DNA of 64,000 nucleotides. Origin: Nymphalis io (lineage: Eukaryota; Arthropoda; Insecta; Lepidoptera; Nymphalidae). Every line of letters starts with the position of its first letter. The first letter of the stretch is position 1. The notes beneath the pieces are model-generated. The model made no database searches. It was not told where the DNA came from and worked only from the letters and a program-made list of their open reading frames with translations. Positions 12,501-24,579 of the stretch are shown one piece after another. The position numbers and the translations under genes were made by a program. The stretch is from positions 7,006,001 to 7,070,000 of the forward strand of contig NC_065908.1 in the NCBI RefSeq assembly GCF_905147045.1, in the 5' to 3' direction.

Positions 12501-14284
12501 GCAGCTCTTATTCATGATATTAAATAGTCACTCATATTGAGTGTTCAACTTGTGATTCCGATATTGCTTGCAATAACTGCCAACTAAAGATTTGAAGTTT
12601 CCTTCGATAACAAAACAAAGTATTGTTGTTTAACAATAGAATAACTAAGCCACGCAAACAAGCTCGCTTAAAGTTTTACCAATACATAAATAGTAATATA
12701 AAAATAAACTGTTTATCGATTGTATAGGTGTTCAGACAACTATTTATATTATAGGCAGCTCGAAAGTTTAAACGGATGTGTGGACTGTAAACGAATTTTC
12801 TCACGACGAATATGACGCTTTTTCAGTCTCTATTTATAAAAATTTAGAAACCTAAAAAAATAACATTAGATATATATCAGCAAAGTGGTGAAAAATTCAT
12901 ATATTGTTGTGGTTATAGTGCGCGCGCAGTTTTTTTGTTTTGTTAATTCTCGAACAATTATAAAAATATAAATCAACAATAATATAATACGTATGTAAGT
13001 ACATTTTTAATTGCGGTACGTTTAAAAAAAAAAATCTAAATTGATTCCTTTTGAAATTTTAAAGCGTTCCCGATTGTTCTCGATGATTTCTATTGCGTTA
13101 TGATGACGAGCAGATGCAGCCTCAGCCCTTAAATCAAAATTACGTCAAATCTTCCTGCCTTAATTTATTTATATACTTTAAGAGCTTTCTTCTGTACCAC
13201 TAAACATATATTACAACGAATTCAATTAGGCCTGGTTGATGTTATTACCTTTGCTAGAAGCTTGCCAAGTGTTCGTTGCTAGTTTATAAATGTGTAAACA
13301 ACGTAGCTGTATCGTATCCACTGTCCAATCTACTTTTGTTTTTATTTTCGCTATATGAAATACAATATACAAGGCACTATAAAAGAAAAATATTTGTATG
13401 TGTAAGTTTCTTACTTATTCAGCCTCAAAACTAAGGCAAAACAAATGTTATCTATAATTGGTTTCTGATTTTCTTTCTGAACGATTGCTTGTGAAGTTTA
13501 TTGATTTACAATAAAAAAATCAGGGATATCATTATCGGAGCCATAAAAACAACAGATGAGAAAATGAAATGTCATTTTATTTAATGTAATTCAATCGAAA
13601 TAATTCAATGAATGCCAGAATTAAAAACACAAATAATACCATAACTATTGTCGGAGTATTGTTTGACATAATAAATTGAAATCAAATATGACGTGCCGGG
13701 ACTGTGGAAAAGAGAAAACAGCCTACATTTTGTGACTGAGTACTTTTTGTAGTGTAAAGTTACGTAAACTCCTTTACTATAATAATTGTTATTCGCGTGG
13801 TTTATAACTTGAGCTTTAACAGTTCACTGAGAAATAAATTAAGATAATAAAATAAACTTTTACCTTACAATATATTGTTTGATGGCGGTTATTCAGAAAG
13901 AAAAAGACCTCTAATTGAGTCTTAGATAATTTTTCCGAAATAGAGTTTTATAATCAATGAGTGTAAAGCTATTTCATATATTTTATTTAAAAATATATTT
14001 GATTTAATTGGATTCAGCAGAACAGTAAACCAGGTGTTTAGGTTTTTTTGTGTGTCCGAACATGAGTAGTAGAAAAATAATCTTAAATAGAACCGATTTC
14101 TCGCCCGACTCTGGCAGGCGAATCATACATAATTGTATATAGAGGCAACATTCGATATATTTTAAAATCAATATAATATTATTATTTTTTTGCAACTGTG
14201 TTTAATTTTTAACAAGAATATACATACACTGAAATGTAATAACTTTTGTGTATTCTCCATTCAATGTGTCCAATTCATCAACTA
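12501..14284. other. No recognisable gene
   Basis: AT-rich, unique-looking sequence. Confidence 0.5.
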
Positions 14285-14510
14285 ATCACTTCTTCTTCGT
14301 CGTGACACTCTTGTCAGAGCGGTCGTGGTCGCCATGTAGTATTAAGAATTGTTCAGCGCAGATGTTATTCGCCTCACGAGCCTTCGCCTTATGTCCCTAT
14401 TAGTGGTGAGCCTGGTGCACTCATACAAAGGACCGCCAACAGTTGTTTTTATGTGGTCGGTCGGTCGGCCCATGCGACGGGCATGGGCGTCCATCCACAT
14501 GTCAAAGTCG
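14285..14510 (-). other. GC-richer unassigned stretch with open - frame
   Basis: A 96-codon - strand frame covers 14632-14342; its last 50 or so codons (about MDAHARRMGRPTDHIKTT onward) are compositionally protein-like and Arg-rich. It may be the 3' end of a degraded retrotransposon. No family is recognised. Confidence 0.25.
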
Positions 14511-15690
14511 ACATGAAAGTACAAACAAAGAGAATTAATCACTACGAAAAGATAATTAATATTTATTTGTCCCAGTGCCGACATTACCTTAACACGAGTC
14601 AAACAGAAAAAAACGATACACTGAAACTGCAATCTTTAGTCTGTCGTTTGTTGATCTATTAACCTTAGAATTCCTTGATAGTGTAGTAATAGTAATAAAG
14701 CAATTTGTGTTATTTTTATCTCAATCCTCAATAGCGGAAAGTTAAACAGAAGGTATTGTGTAACTGTATCGGTAATTACGTCATCGATCACTTCAAAGGG
14801 ACATTTTCCCATAGGAATGTCGTGGAGCCGTTATCTGAACTGTGAATTGCCTTTGTATCAACATTGATTTATGGAATTTTAATATATTTATAAACTGTCA
14901 TCATAGTTATGATTCAGTTGTAATTAATTTAATTGGAATAAATGTTATTATACATTATATAAATATATCATATTATTATAAATGAAAAAGCAATGCGACA
15001 TTGGTATATGATTGAGATATCATAAATGTCTTATATATTCCGAGCTAATCTATTATAAATTTTTATTTTTTAATGTTTTAATGTAATTATCTTTAAAATT
15101 GATTAAATATATTTTACGTAATTATTCCCTGTGAAATATTTAACCATTTACATTTTGTGATTTCGTTTATGGCGTTACAAAACAACCGCAGACGAAATTA
15201 ATGAAACCACAATCAAGATTTTATCATTTTATTGCTGGTTTCAATCAATCAATCAATTAATTGATATTAAAATAAGTAATCGTTTGGTGGAAATTTCAAT
15301 ATTTAATGAATACGTCCAAATTATTTTCATTAATATTTTTTAAATTTTAAACTACCTAGTACTAAAACTAATCTTATTTACAATTAATATTATGTACATA
15401 ATAAAAGTATGTATTAAATAGCATAAAAAAGTTGCTTTTTGTCGATTCGTTTGTTCGCTTTCTTTTACACGATTAAATTTAATAATATTACATAAGTTTT
15501 TATGTTTTGTAATAAAGTTGTTAAAAGTGATTTATGCGCTACTAAGACTAAAACAAGGACACATCAGTTCTTTTTTTAACATTTTTGTAATAAATTGAAA
15601 CGGGAAGGTAATAATGATAACAATATATCGATAATCGAATGTATCTTTTTATATCTTAATACTTTTTCCAATTAACAACTGTTATTTTCC
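14511..15690. other. No recognisable gene
   Basis: AT-rich sequence leading to the X-box pair. Nothing else seen. Confidence 0.5.
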
Positions 15691-15740
15691 GTTGTCATGG
15701 CAACATCCTCTCATTCGTTATTTTTGGTTGCCATAGCAAC
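15691..15740. promoter_or_regulatory. Tandem RFX-type X-boxes
   Basis: GTTGTCATGGCAAC at 15691-15704 and GTTGCCATAGCAAC at 15727-15740, 22 bp apart. The second matches the RFX consensus GTNRCC(N0-3)RGYAAC in both half sites; the first differs at one base in the left half. X-boxes typically drive ciliary genes through RFX/DAF-19. A half-CRE TGACGT follows at 15760-15765. No ciliary coding exon is recognisable nearby, so the target is unknown; it could be an enhancer or part of an unrecognised promoter. Confidence 0.55.
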
Positions 15741-15865
15741 ATTTTTGTACAAAAACGAATGACGTTCCGAAATGAGCCGATCGGGTATTAAGTTCTGTTG
15801 TCACTCGAATGTGATGCCAGTAATGATTACAGGCGGGCTTGGTGGACAGTCCTGGCTTTAACTGT

Positions 15866-15940
15866 CGTGGCATGGCATAGCATGGCTTGGCATGGCTTGG
15901 CTTGGCTTGGCTTGGCTTTGCTTGGCTTGGCTTGGCTTGC
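15866..15940. repeat. (TTGGC)n pentanucleotide microsatellite
   Basis: Around ten GCTTG/TGGCT units with CATGGC-type variants at both ends (CATGGCATAG, CATGGCTTGG). It lies 125 bp downstream of the X-box pair. Confidence 0.9.
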
Positions 15941-16529
15941 TCCCATGTGGCATATGGCGTGGCGATATGTAGCGTGGCATTAGCGTGACGTTTAAAAATG
16001 TAATCAAAATACTTGAGACGGACGTGTATAGATAGGCAAGAAGATATATAATATATTATATAACCTTACTAACAACGTTAACATATAAATGTTAATTATA
16101 ACATTTAATTACATTTCATTATTTAAGAATACAGTTTAGATAAATCCTACATTGTGCTATTATGAAGTTTGCGTGAGTAGCACACATAGGTGCTATACTG
16201 ACAACGAAGTATGTTATTCAACATCACAAAACAATGTTGCTGCAGACAAAAGCACTTTTACGTATTATTACATTTATTTTATTAAATTAAAATATATTCA
16301 ACTTTCTCCGCTAGTTTATAATAATAACTCGCTCAACGGCTAATGTAATAGGCACCTGACCTCAACCATAAATTCAGAGACGTAACCTGCACGGTCGACG
16401 ACATCTCCTTTGTGCCACGGACCCACAGCTGATTATTACCTAACATTCAATTGTCGTCCTTAACGCCTTAACATTATAGCTTACAATCCCTTAGCGGTAT
16501 TTTAAAGTAATTGTGATCTGGTAACTTTA

Positions 16530-16575
16530 TACCCGAGTGGCATTACACGTACTCACGTGTAATGCCATTCGGGTA
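16530..16575. repeat. Near-perfect hairpin, 21-bp arms, 4-nt loop
   Basis: The left arm 16530-16550 (ACCCGAGTGGCATTACACGT preceded by T) and right arm 16555-16575 are complementary at 20 of 21 positions; the exception is a T opposite G, which can still wobble pair in RNA. The loop is ACTC. It lies just before a stretch (16590-16690) that resembles old interspersed repeat sequence, so it may be the terminus of a mobile element, such as a Helitron-type hairpin or foldback. Confidence 0.7.
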
Positions 16576-16829
16576 ATGTAGTGAGTGTTTGTTTGTTTGT
16601 TCTGCTTTCACGTCTTTACATTTGAAACAATCGTGATATTTGGCACACGATTCATTTAAATCGGATACATCGATCAATTTGGTTTTTAATACGTCATGAA
16701 TTATAAGTTCAACTTAAAATTAATAAATTCCAAAGATGTTAAAAGAAAGGAACGCATGGTCTAAAATCATCATGATTATATAGAACAATAAATGTAGTAC
16801 AGACAGTTAAATGGTTCGGGAGTGTGCTA

Positions 16830-16995
16830 TGTGGGGGGAAAAGTGTTAGGTACCCTACGTCCTTTTCTGCATCTCTAACAACTCGTATGCAATATTTCAT
16901 GATGATCTGTTCAGGAGTTAAAAACGTAACATTTACTCAATAAAAAACACAAAGTGTGTTTATTTATTTTATTCGCATTTATAATATTAGTTGCG
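16830..16995 (+). repeat. Rep-F: old fragment with shared tail
   Basis: GTGTTAGGTACCCTACGTCC, TTCATGATGATCTGTTCAGG, AAAAACGTAAC and TTCGCATTTATAATATTAGT. Similar blocks recur at 2705, 5445, 17855, 31310, 32265 and 47810, each diverged; the tail TTCGCATTTATAATATTAGT is widely shared among lepidopteran DNA elements. Confidence 0.6.
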
Positions 16996-17352
16996 ATATC
17001 ATCATCTAATGATATCTATGCACTTCAGCAAATTAAATGAAGCATATTTTGATTATTTTCAAAAGTAAATAAATACTAAGCCCTAAGGCATGAAGCCATC
17101 GTCTAGCAGTGGAACTTACGTTGTAACTATTACTTTACTTCGATAAAGTTCATGAATAAATTTAATCCCTTGTGCCCAATAAGTTTCGCGTGCACAGGAA
17201 ATTCTCGTTTACTTTTCAACTTAATAACTATCAGAGTTCATTAAAGATAGATTCATTATTAACGTACCGTCCCATACATCACCTATCCAACCATCTTATC
17301 GCTCTAATCAATTATATTACCATGCAAATAGCTCTCCTCTTAATCTTATATG

Positions 17353-17648
17353 TAACAGCTTGTTAATGTCCCACTGCTGGGCTAAGGCCTCCTCTCCCTT
17401 TTGAGGAGAAGGTTTGGAGCTTATTCCACCACGCTGCTCCAATGCGGGTTGGTAGAATTCACATGTGGCAGAATTTCAATAAAATTAGACACATGCAGGT
17501 TTCCTCACGATGTTTTCCTTCACCGTTAAGCACGAGATGAGTTATAAACACAAATTAAGCACATGAAAATTCAGTGGTGCTTGCCCGGGTTTGAACCTAC
17601 GATCATCGGTTAAGATTCACGCGTTCTTACCACTAGGCCATCTCGGCT
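17353..17648 (-). repeat. Rep-A: tRNA-derived SINE, full length
   Basis: Reverse-orientation copy from the TAACAGC tail side (17353) to GGCCATCTCGGCT (17648). Head, body and tail blocks are all present and very similar to the copy at 19468-19761. Confidence 0.88.
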
Positions 17649-17854
17649 TATATGATAAAATGATAAAATTATAATAAATATTTTTATTATATTTATTTAT
17701 ATCATACAGAAATGATATTTTAGTGATCATTTTTTTTAATTACTTAAATCTATATGACAAATACCATATATATAACTGATACTCAGATTACAAAATTGCT
17801 GTTTCTCTTTTTTTTTATAATGAAGTTGTTTCTTTTAATTCATATATTTTAGAG

Positions 17855-18003
17855 CGGGAGCTGTTAGGTACCAATATCCTTTTCTGTACTTGACAACGTA
17901 TATGTATAATTAATGATGATCGGTTGATTAAGTTAAGACGAGAAAGCGTAACAAACAAACAAATAAATATACAAACACTTTCGCATTTCTAATACTGAGT
18001 AAA
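17855..18003 (+). repeat. Rep-F copy
   Basis: GCTGTTAGGTACCAATATCC, TGACAACGTATATGTATAAT, GATGATCGGTTGA, GAAAGCGTAACAAAC and CACTTTCGCATTTCTAATAC. Confidence 0.6.
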
Positions 18004-18041
18004 GATAAATATTTTTATATTTACATGTTTAAATTGTATTA

Positions 18042-18225
18042 GTAACAGCCTAAATATGTACCACAGATTACGATTAGACAACTCGCATGTTAAGTTTGGG
18101 TTCTTTCACCACATGTGGCAAACTTTCTTCAAAACACGTTTCTATTAGTAACACGAGATGAATGAATCGATACTTAAGGACATGAAAAATCAGTGGAGCT
18201 TGATTTGTAACCGCCATCTTTTATT
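18042..18225 (-). repeat. Rep-A: strongly diverged copy
   Basis: Degraded blocks in the right order: AGTAACAGCCT, CACATGTGGCA, ACACGAGATGAAT, GACATGAAAAATCAGTGG and GCTTG. Clearly older than neighbouring copies. Confidence 0.55.
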
Positions 18226-19467
18226 GAGACCCACGTGGTCGATCCATGTAGAAGTTAGATGTTTCAAATTCGTACCGGTCTAGCTTATAAGCAAAAAAAA
18301 GTCTGGAAAATAATGTTTCGTATTTTAAACTATAGAATAGCAAGATCGTCAACTAAGCTTATTGTGACAAAATGTAGAAAAAAAATTAAAACCTCTTAAA
18401 AACAAAAGCTCGTAAAAGCGCATTACATAAAGAATAGATACTCGCTAAAGTTTCCAAATAAAGTGTTACAAAAAAAGCATGAATCGCTTTCAAGCGCTCT
18501 TGCTTTCTGCTGGAATAAAGGATGCTGACACATGTAATCACAAGGGCGGGCAACATCTGTTGGAGGCAGAGGGTCGTTCAGACTAGCCATAGTGGCCTAC
18601 TTGGCACTGCCTTGCGACCAGTGACGTCACTATTACATATTGGTTGCATCTTTTGCCTAGATTATATGTTCTTGAAAAATGTATATTGTTTATTTAAAAT
18701 GTATATTTTTGATTATGAATAATAAAGCGTATTTATATATAACTTTTGTTATGGAAGACTAATTCAAAAAACGTATTGACTTAGAATTGACCAAGATAAA
18801 AGAATTAGATAAATTAAAATAATAAAATTTGAATAAACAGAATATATAAATATTTGCAAATAGCCATAAAATAAGAAAAAAATGTATAGAATAACAATTA
18901 CTTATGATATCTTACTGAATATCAGATGGCTACCATTGATTGAAAAAGAAATCTTTAAAATGTTTTTATATGAAATAAAGATTAGGCAATAGAGGGACTA
19001 TTATTTAGGCAGAGGTAGCAGACCGTCACGATTTTCTAAATTTTCTTTAAAATAATTTAAAGAATATATTGTTTAATTGTAAATGCAGTCATGTGGTCAT
19101 TATAAAGTCAATTTTTTTTATAATGTTAAAATTTATTGATTAAAAAATTAAAAAAATGTAATACATTTTAAATGACATTGTAATAAATGTAAACAATAAT
19201 TAAAGTAACAAAGTAATGAAAACTATTTTAATTAGACGTAATACAAAGAAACCGACTATGCCCCAGTTTATGAGAGATAATTCATTGTTCGATAATACCA
19301 TAGTCACGAGTAGCTCATAATCTGAGTTTTCAAGGTACTTCGATATTGCACTTATTTTACTGTCGTTTTTAATGTCCACTAACTAAACTAATACACATAA
19401 ATATAATTACACTGTAACGCATATGTTGGACATCAATCTGGGGAGAGCAGGGATATCGGTAAAACAG
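18226..19467. other. No recognisable gene
   Basis: AT-rich; the frame at 18522-18722 has no recognised similarity. Confidence 0.5.
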
Positions 19468-19761
19468 TAACAGCCTGTTAATGTCCCACTGCTGGGTTAA
19501 GGCCTCCTCTCCCTTTTGAGGAGAAGGTTTGGAGCTTATTCCACCACGCTGCTCCAATGCGGGTTGGTAGAATACACATGTGGCAGAATTTCAATGAAAT
19601 TAGACACATGCAGGTTTCCTCACGATGTTTTTGTTCACCGTTAAGCACGAGATGAATTAAAAACACAAATTAAGCACATGAAAATTCAGTGGTGCTTGCC
19701 CGGGTTTGAACCCACGATCATCGGTTAAGATTCACGCGTTCTTACCACTAGGCCATCTCGG
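19468..19761 (-). repeat. Rep-A: tRNA-derived SINE, full length
   Basis: Reverse-orientation copy, from GTAACAGCCTGTTAATGTCC to GGCCATCTCGG. Almost identical to the 17353-17648 copy, so both are probably young. Confidence 0.88.
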
Positions 19762-19867
19762 TACAGACATGAAACGCTATTTTTGAAAAATATATAATAA
19801 CGCAACTTTGTGAAGCTTTTCGTGCCCATATACATTATATTGTGTATATTATTGGGTACAATTCGTC

Positions 19868-19961
19868 GTTGTTCTAGTAACTAGAAATATGGCCGTAGAT
19901 CCCATGGTCCTGGGCCAATAAAAAGTTATTGGGTTTTTCTATCGAAGAATCTCATTAGCAG
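19868..19961 (+). repeat. Rep-D: 5' half, split by Rep-C
   Basis: GTTGTTCTAGTAACTAGAAAT, GGCCGTAGATCCCATGGTCC and GGGCCAATAAAAAGTTATTGG follow the Rep-D head. It stops at the Rep-C insertion. Confidence 0.7.
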
Positions 19962-20411
19962 CACCCTTGAACCTTTACAATTGCGTCGTGAGATAGCAGC
20001 ACTGAGCGCTTTCTATCGACTATATCACGGCGAGTGCTCTGAGGAATTATTCTCTCTAATTCCTGCTTCCCCCTTCCTTCTTAAGTCCACGCGAGCTGGT
20101 TCTCGATGTCACCGCCTAACTGTGACATCAATTCCATCGCGAACAAAGAAATTTGGCAACTCCTTTCTTTGTCGCACTTCCAAAAAATGGAATTCCTTAC
20201 CAGCTCACGTGTTCCCCTCCTCTTACAACCCGGGTTCCTTCAAACGAGGCGTGAAGAGGCATCTTGCGGGCCGGCAAGGCGAAGGCGGCTAGTGCAGAAC
20301 GTTTTTCCCGTCTGTACTGGCCGTCGTCGCGTTTGGACTCTACTACCACTTACCATCAGGTGGAGTAGAGTCATTTGCCCTCCCGGCATATATATATAAA
20401 AAAAAAAAAAA
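19962..20411 (+). mobile_element. Rep-C: 5'-truncated LINE copy nested in Rep-D
   Basis: Begins at CACCCTTGAACCTTTACAAT and runs to the poly(A). By eye it differs from the 25300-25747 copy at only about four positions, so both are recent. It is inserted in Rep-D, whose two halves flank it; AGCAG is a possible short target duplication. Confidence 0.88.
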
Positions 20412-20625
20412 AGCAGCCCGGAAACTGGAAGTTGGAAGTGTGTACGTGGAAGCCGTGCCTCGGAAAGCACGTAAAGCCGTTGGTCCTGAACTCCTTCCGT
20501 TCGTGTCGAATTGCCATCCCATGGGATTATGAGAGATCGGATATATCATGCACATTTGGCTAATCTTTTTTTGAGATTGTTCGCAGTGCCAGAAATCGTA
20601 CAGGACGGCATCATCATACTTTTAA
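20412..20625 (+). repeat. Rep-D: 3' half, split by Rep-C
   Basis: Continues after the Rep-C poly(A) with GCAGCCCGGAAACTGG, CACGTAAAGCCGTTGGTCC, GAATTGCCATCCCATGG and CATTTGGCTAATC, to a ACGGCATCATCATA end. Together with 19868-19961 it restores one Rep-D copy. Confidence 0.72.
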
Positions 20626-21090
20626 GTTGTCAATGGAACGTTCACTTTTTAGAAACGATGCATGAAAAACTGTATTTTTGGATTGCTATATTTAGTTAAA
20701 ATATATAATATTTTCCATAGTTACTGTCATAAAATATTTCAAAAAGTAGCACGTTACCTTTGGGTTACACTTACGTATACATATCATAATATAGATAAGT
20801 GTGTATATAAAAGAGATCGTTATTGTTAAGTAATATTTTTCTCGTTAGATAAAATATTAACATACGATGATTCAACCGGTTCATCCCCCATACATCATTG
20901 TTATCATCTCATAACCATAGAGCTGATTCATATATGTTCACAACATGCTTATCATATGGGAACTATGTGTTATAATATTAATAACTTTGCGCAGCGATGT
21001 TACCAGCCTTAAATTTGTGTATCGAAAAATTGTGAAAATAGTTTTTAGTTGTCATGATTACCTATATATATACGCCTAGGATACACAAAT

Positions 21091-21388
21091 TTACTGGTGG
21101 TAGAGCTTTGTGCAAGCTCGTCTGGGTAGGTACCACCCACTCATCAGATATTCTACCGCAAAACAGCAGTACTTGTTATTGTTGTGTTCCGGTTTAAAGG
21201 GTGAGTGAGCCAGTGTAATTACAGGCACAAGGGACATAAAATCTTAGTTCCCAAGGTTGGTGGCGTATTGGCTATGTAAGCAATGGTTGACATTTCTTAC
21301 AATGCCAATGTCTAAGGGCGTTTGGGGACCACTTACCATCAGGTGGCCCATACGCTCGTCCGCCTTCCTATTTTTTAAAAAAAAAAAT
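21091..21388 (+). repeat. Rep-B: full-length copy
   Basis: Starts ACTGGTGGTAGAGCTTTGTG, has the CACCCACTCATCAGATATTC block and GTGTTCCGG, and ends ACTTACCATCAGGTGGCCC...CGCCTTCCTATTTT followed by A run. Confidence 0.87.
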
Positions 21389-23164
21389 ATTACACATATA
21401 AAATTAAGGTTGTTTTAACTTATGATATAGATTTTTATGTAATAAAGTTTTAACAATACATTTCTCACAATCTTATTTAAATGAACATTTTTAACACGTT
21501 TTTAAGATTACTTCGGTCAAACAGACAGACATAAATAAAAATAATAGTTAATTTGGTAACTCCAAATAGTGATTAAATTAAAAAAGCAGGTCTTATGAAG
21601 TCACAGTATTCGAAAAGATAATTTAAACCATTTAAACTTAATATTAAAACTAATAATTAAGTTATTTGATAGTTTAAGTGGTCACTTTTGTCAATAGACA
21701 TTATAAGAGCATTCGAGGCTATTGTAAGCGGCACCATAATCATTATAAGTGACATTAAAGTGTCTCTCGCACTTCTCATTAATTATACGTATTACTAATG
21801 CACTCTCAGGCTTAATATCAGAGGTATCCTTTGTGAGTTATATATAATTGCACTGGTTCATTTGATCTTTACACCGCTATGGAAAAGTTATTGAGTCAAT
21901 GGTAACTAGATACAATATTTTAAGATGTTTTCTTTGAGGTATATTAACTATTTATTAAAAAAAAATTAACAATAATTTTAAAAACCTACTTTAATCAAAC
22001 CTTTGACTACAACTAATGACTTATAAATAATATGTTAATATTTAAAATTGATTACTTTTTAGATTTAGGTCAACTTAAAATCTATTCAATAAAATGATAA
22101 ATTGATATCGGTTCACAATACACGAAAATATCCGTAATCCACAGGATTGCTACCCTTATTTTTTTTTAAGGTAAATAGGTACCACCTTATATATATTACC
22201 GTTCAAAAAAAAGATGATAAATGATCATTAAGATATCTAGAATAGTACAAACAAAAGTAAATTCGACTAAAATTTTGTTCTCATAGTATATAACGTTTGT
22301 ACCACAGTAACGGACAAACACGCTTGACTAATTACAAACGGCAGTCCTCTAATAATTCCCATTGCATGGCACCGGCTCTAATATATCATTGTATATGGAA
22401 ATCCATCATGCTACGTCTGGGGTAGCGTAATGAGAATGTCTTGTGAGATTTCATATAAGTTACCTTAGAATTTAAATATAATATAGTATTTTTTTTACAC
22501 CCACCCGGTTGTCTTTATCGAAGGTAGGCAAACTGAATGCCTGTTTGACTATTTGTTTTTTTATAGTATTGGTTTTTTATAGTATCACTAGCTTTCGGAA
22601 TTCGATTTTGATACAGTCACATGATCTGTACCTGAACAAGTCTCTAGATAGAGGAGGCAGCTAGATTAAAATAGCAGTGCTAACCTAAAAATAACCTTAA
22701 AATCATTTCCGTAAACCAGGCAGTATAGTAATGCTATTAAAGAATCGATTGTTTCGTAATTGTTTTTATTTAAGTAGAGGTTAGTTTGTTAATTATTACA
22801 TCGTTGTAAATAACGCGTTAATGTTTTTTAATGAAACCGTAAAATTAGTTCAGCGCGAAATATTCAAGTTCAACTCTCCATTGTTCTGCAATTTGTTTAG
22901 AAATCTCTTAATAAATTGCATAGCGGTTAATGTATATATTTTTTTATTGAGAAAAAACAAATCAATTTGCCGTTATCCGCAGTAAATTGTTTTCACTGAC
23001 AGAAGTTTTTTTTAGTCAAGCAACATTATTTTGAAGGGTAAGCCAGTAAAAACGTTGTTAATATTTTAAGTTGTTTATAGAAATGTTGGCTTATGTCGAT
23101 TTCAATTATCTTTACGATTATAATTTTCTTATTTGAATTTTTAAAAAAATAAATTAAAGGTATT
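21389..23164. other. No recognisable gene or repeat
   Basis: AT-rich stretch of 1.8 kb without any of the repeat families. Confidence 0.5.
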
Positions 23165-23365
23165 GGAGCTTATTCGACCACGCTGCTCCAATGCGGGTTG
23201 GGAAATTAGACACACGCAGGTTTCTTCACGTTGTTTTCCTTTACCGTCAAGCACGAGATGAATTATAAACACAAATTAAGCACATAAAAATTCCATGGCG
23301 CTTGCCCGGGTTTGAACCCACGATCGTCGGTTAAGATTCACGCAGTTCAACCACTGGGCCATTAT
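23165..23365 (-). repeat. Rep-A: internally deleted copy
   Basis: Starts at GAGCTTATTCGACCACGCTGC and jumps from GGGTTGG to AAATTAGACACACGC, missing about 25 bp of body, then continues to ACCACTGGGCCATT. The tail is missing. Confidence 0.75.
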
Positions 23366-24169
23366 TATCTTTAGAAAAAGGTGTTAAATTATTGTAATGA
23401 TAAAGATGCACTAGCTGCTGAAATGGTAGTTGACGGTAGGTTTAGACACTAAATTATGATTTAGTTCGCTTTTGGTAATTAAAGAAAGCATCGTTGTGTT
23501 TAGTCTGAAAAACCTTGTTTACCAGGTTCGAAAGTGGATGTCATTATTGTATATAATATATTAATTTTAACGTAATATTTTTAAAGAAACATATTACAAA
23601 AGCATACATTTCATACGAAAGGCATTTTGTGTGGTAATTCAATTGAATTCTTCAAACCGAGCAACACTTGGAATAATATCCAAATTCAACATTACGTCCT
23701 ACTTCGCTCTTTCCGTCGTACTATCCTGCAACTTTAGTTTCAAATCACGTTTTCTTTCCTATTTCACTCCATATTTCAAACGCGATGCACCAATAAAGCT
23801 ACCTTAATGTCTGTGTCCAAGATACGAGCTGCACGAAAAATGTCCAACTGAGAAAATAAGAAAATAGAAATATTCATTTATTTCAATTTCACTTTAAAAT
23901 TCTACGTAACATTTATTTATTATTCATCGTTATTTCTTTTATATTAACGCTAAAACTAAGAGCATTAGGTGATATTTTAATTAAACGTAAGCAAAAATGC
24001 TTTTAGTATAAAATATTCAAGTTCCACTCTCCCTTTTCCAATATTGTTTTTATATTTAGTAAAAAATAAATCGATTTTTTTTGAATCCGCGCCAGAAGTT
24101 CTCGAACATGAAAGCGCAACGTGAACTCGACCTTGAGCTCTATAGGTCCGTAGCGTGTTCTTAAATGCA
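23366..24169. other. No recognisable gene
   Basis: AT-rich, slightly more balanced around 23690-23830. Nothing supportable. Confidence 0.5.
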
Positions 24170-24240
24170 CTCCGCAGCGACCGCACTGCAGCCACTTCAG
24201 CACGCCCGCCGCCCGCCGCCCGCCCTACAGCCTTCGATTG
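24170..24240. other. CpG-rich patch
   Basis: CGCAGCGACCGCACTGCAGC followed by tandem CGCCCGC units, in otherwise AT-rich DNA. Short open frames on the - strand (24203-23977) are not recognised as any protein. It could be a small CpG-rich promoter or untranslated exon. Confidence 0.3.
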
Positions 24241-24467
24241 GAAACACTCGTGTCGAAACTCTTAGTCGACGCGATTTGCGATTAGTTTAATCTTATCAAC
24301 TCACTCCTTCATTAGTATATGTCGTTCTAATTAAAAATACACACTTTGTTTTACATTTTTCATAAATATACAATATAGAATTTAACAAAAAATGTAAAAT
24401 TTAATTTAAAATGTCACGGAAACTTCGTAATACAAAACTGTTTTGTCTATTTAATTGTTAAATTTTA

Positions 24468-24527
24468 ATTAGCTTTGTGGTATATATATTGTGTATATAT
24501 ATATATATATATAACCACAAAGCTAAA
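24468..24527. repeat. Palindrome with (TA)n centre
   Basis: AGCTTTGTGGT at 24471-24481 and ACCACAAAGCT at 24514-24524 flank a TA-rich centre, so the whole 60 bp can fold into one hairpin. The TA run probably expands and contracts, as in palindromic AT-rich repeats. Confidence 0.7.
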
Positions 24528-24579
24528 TAAAATCAATTCATGTAAATCAACGCAAGATATTGTATATGCTTAAAACACA

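Noticed and set aside
14342..14632. 96-codon - frame as a gene
   Set aside because: No recognised domain; first half is AT-rich noise, second half looks like decayed element sequence.
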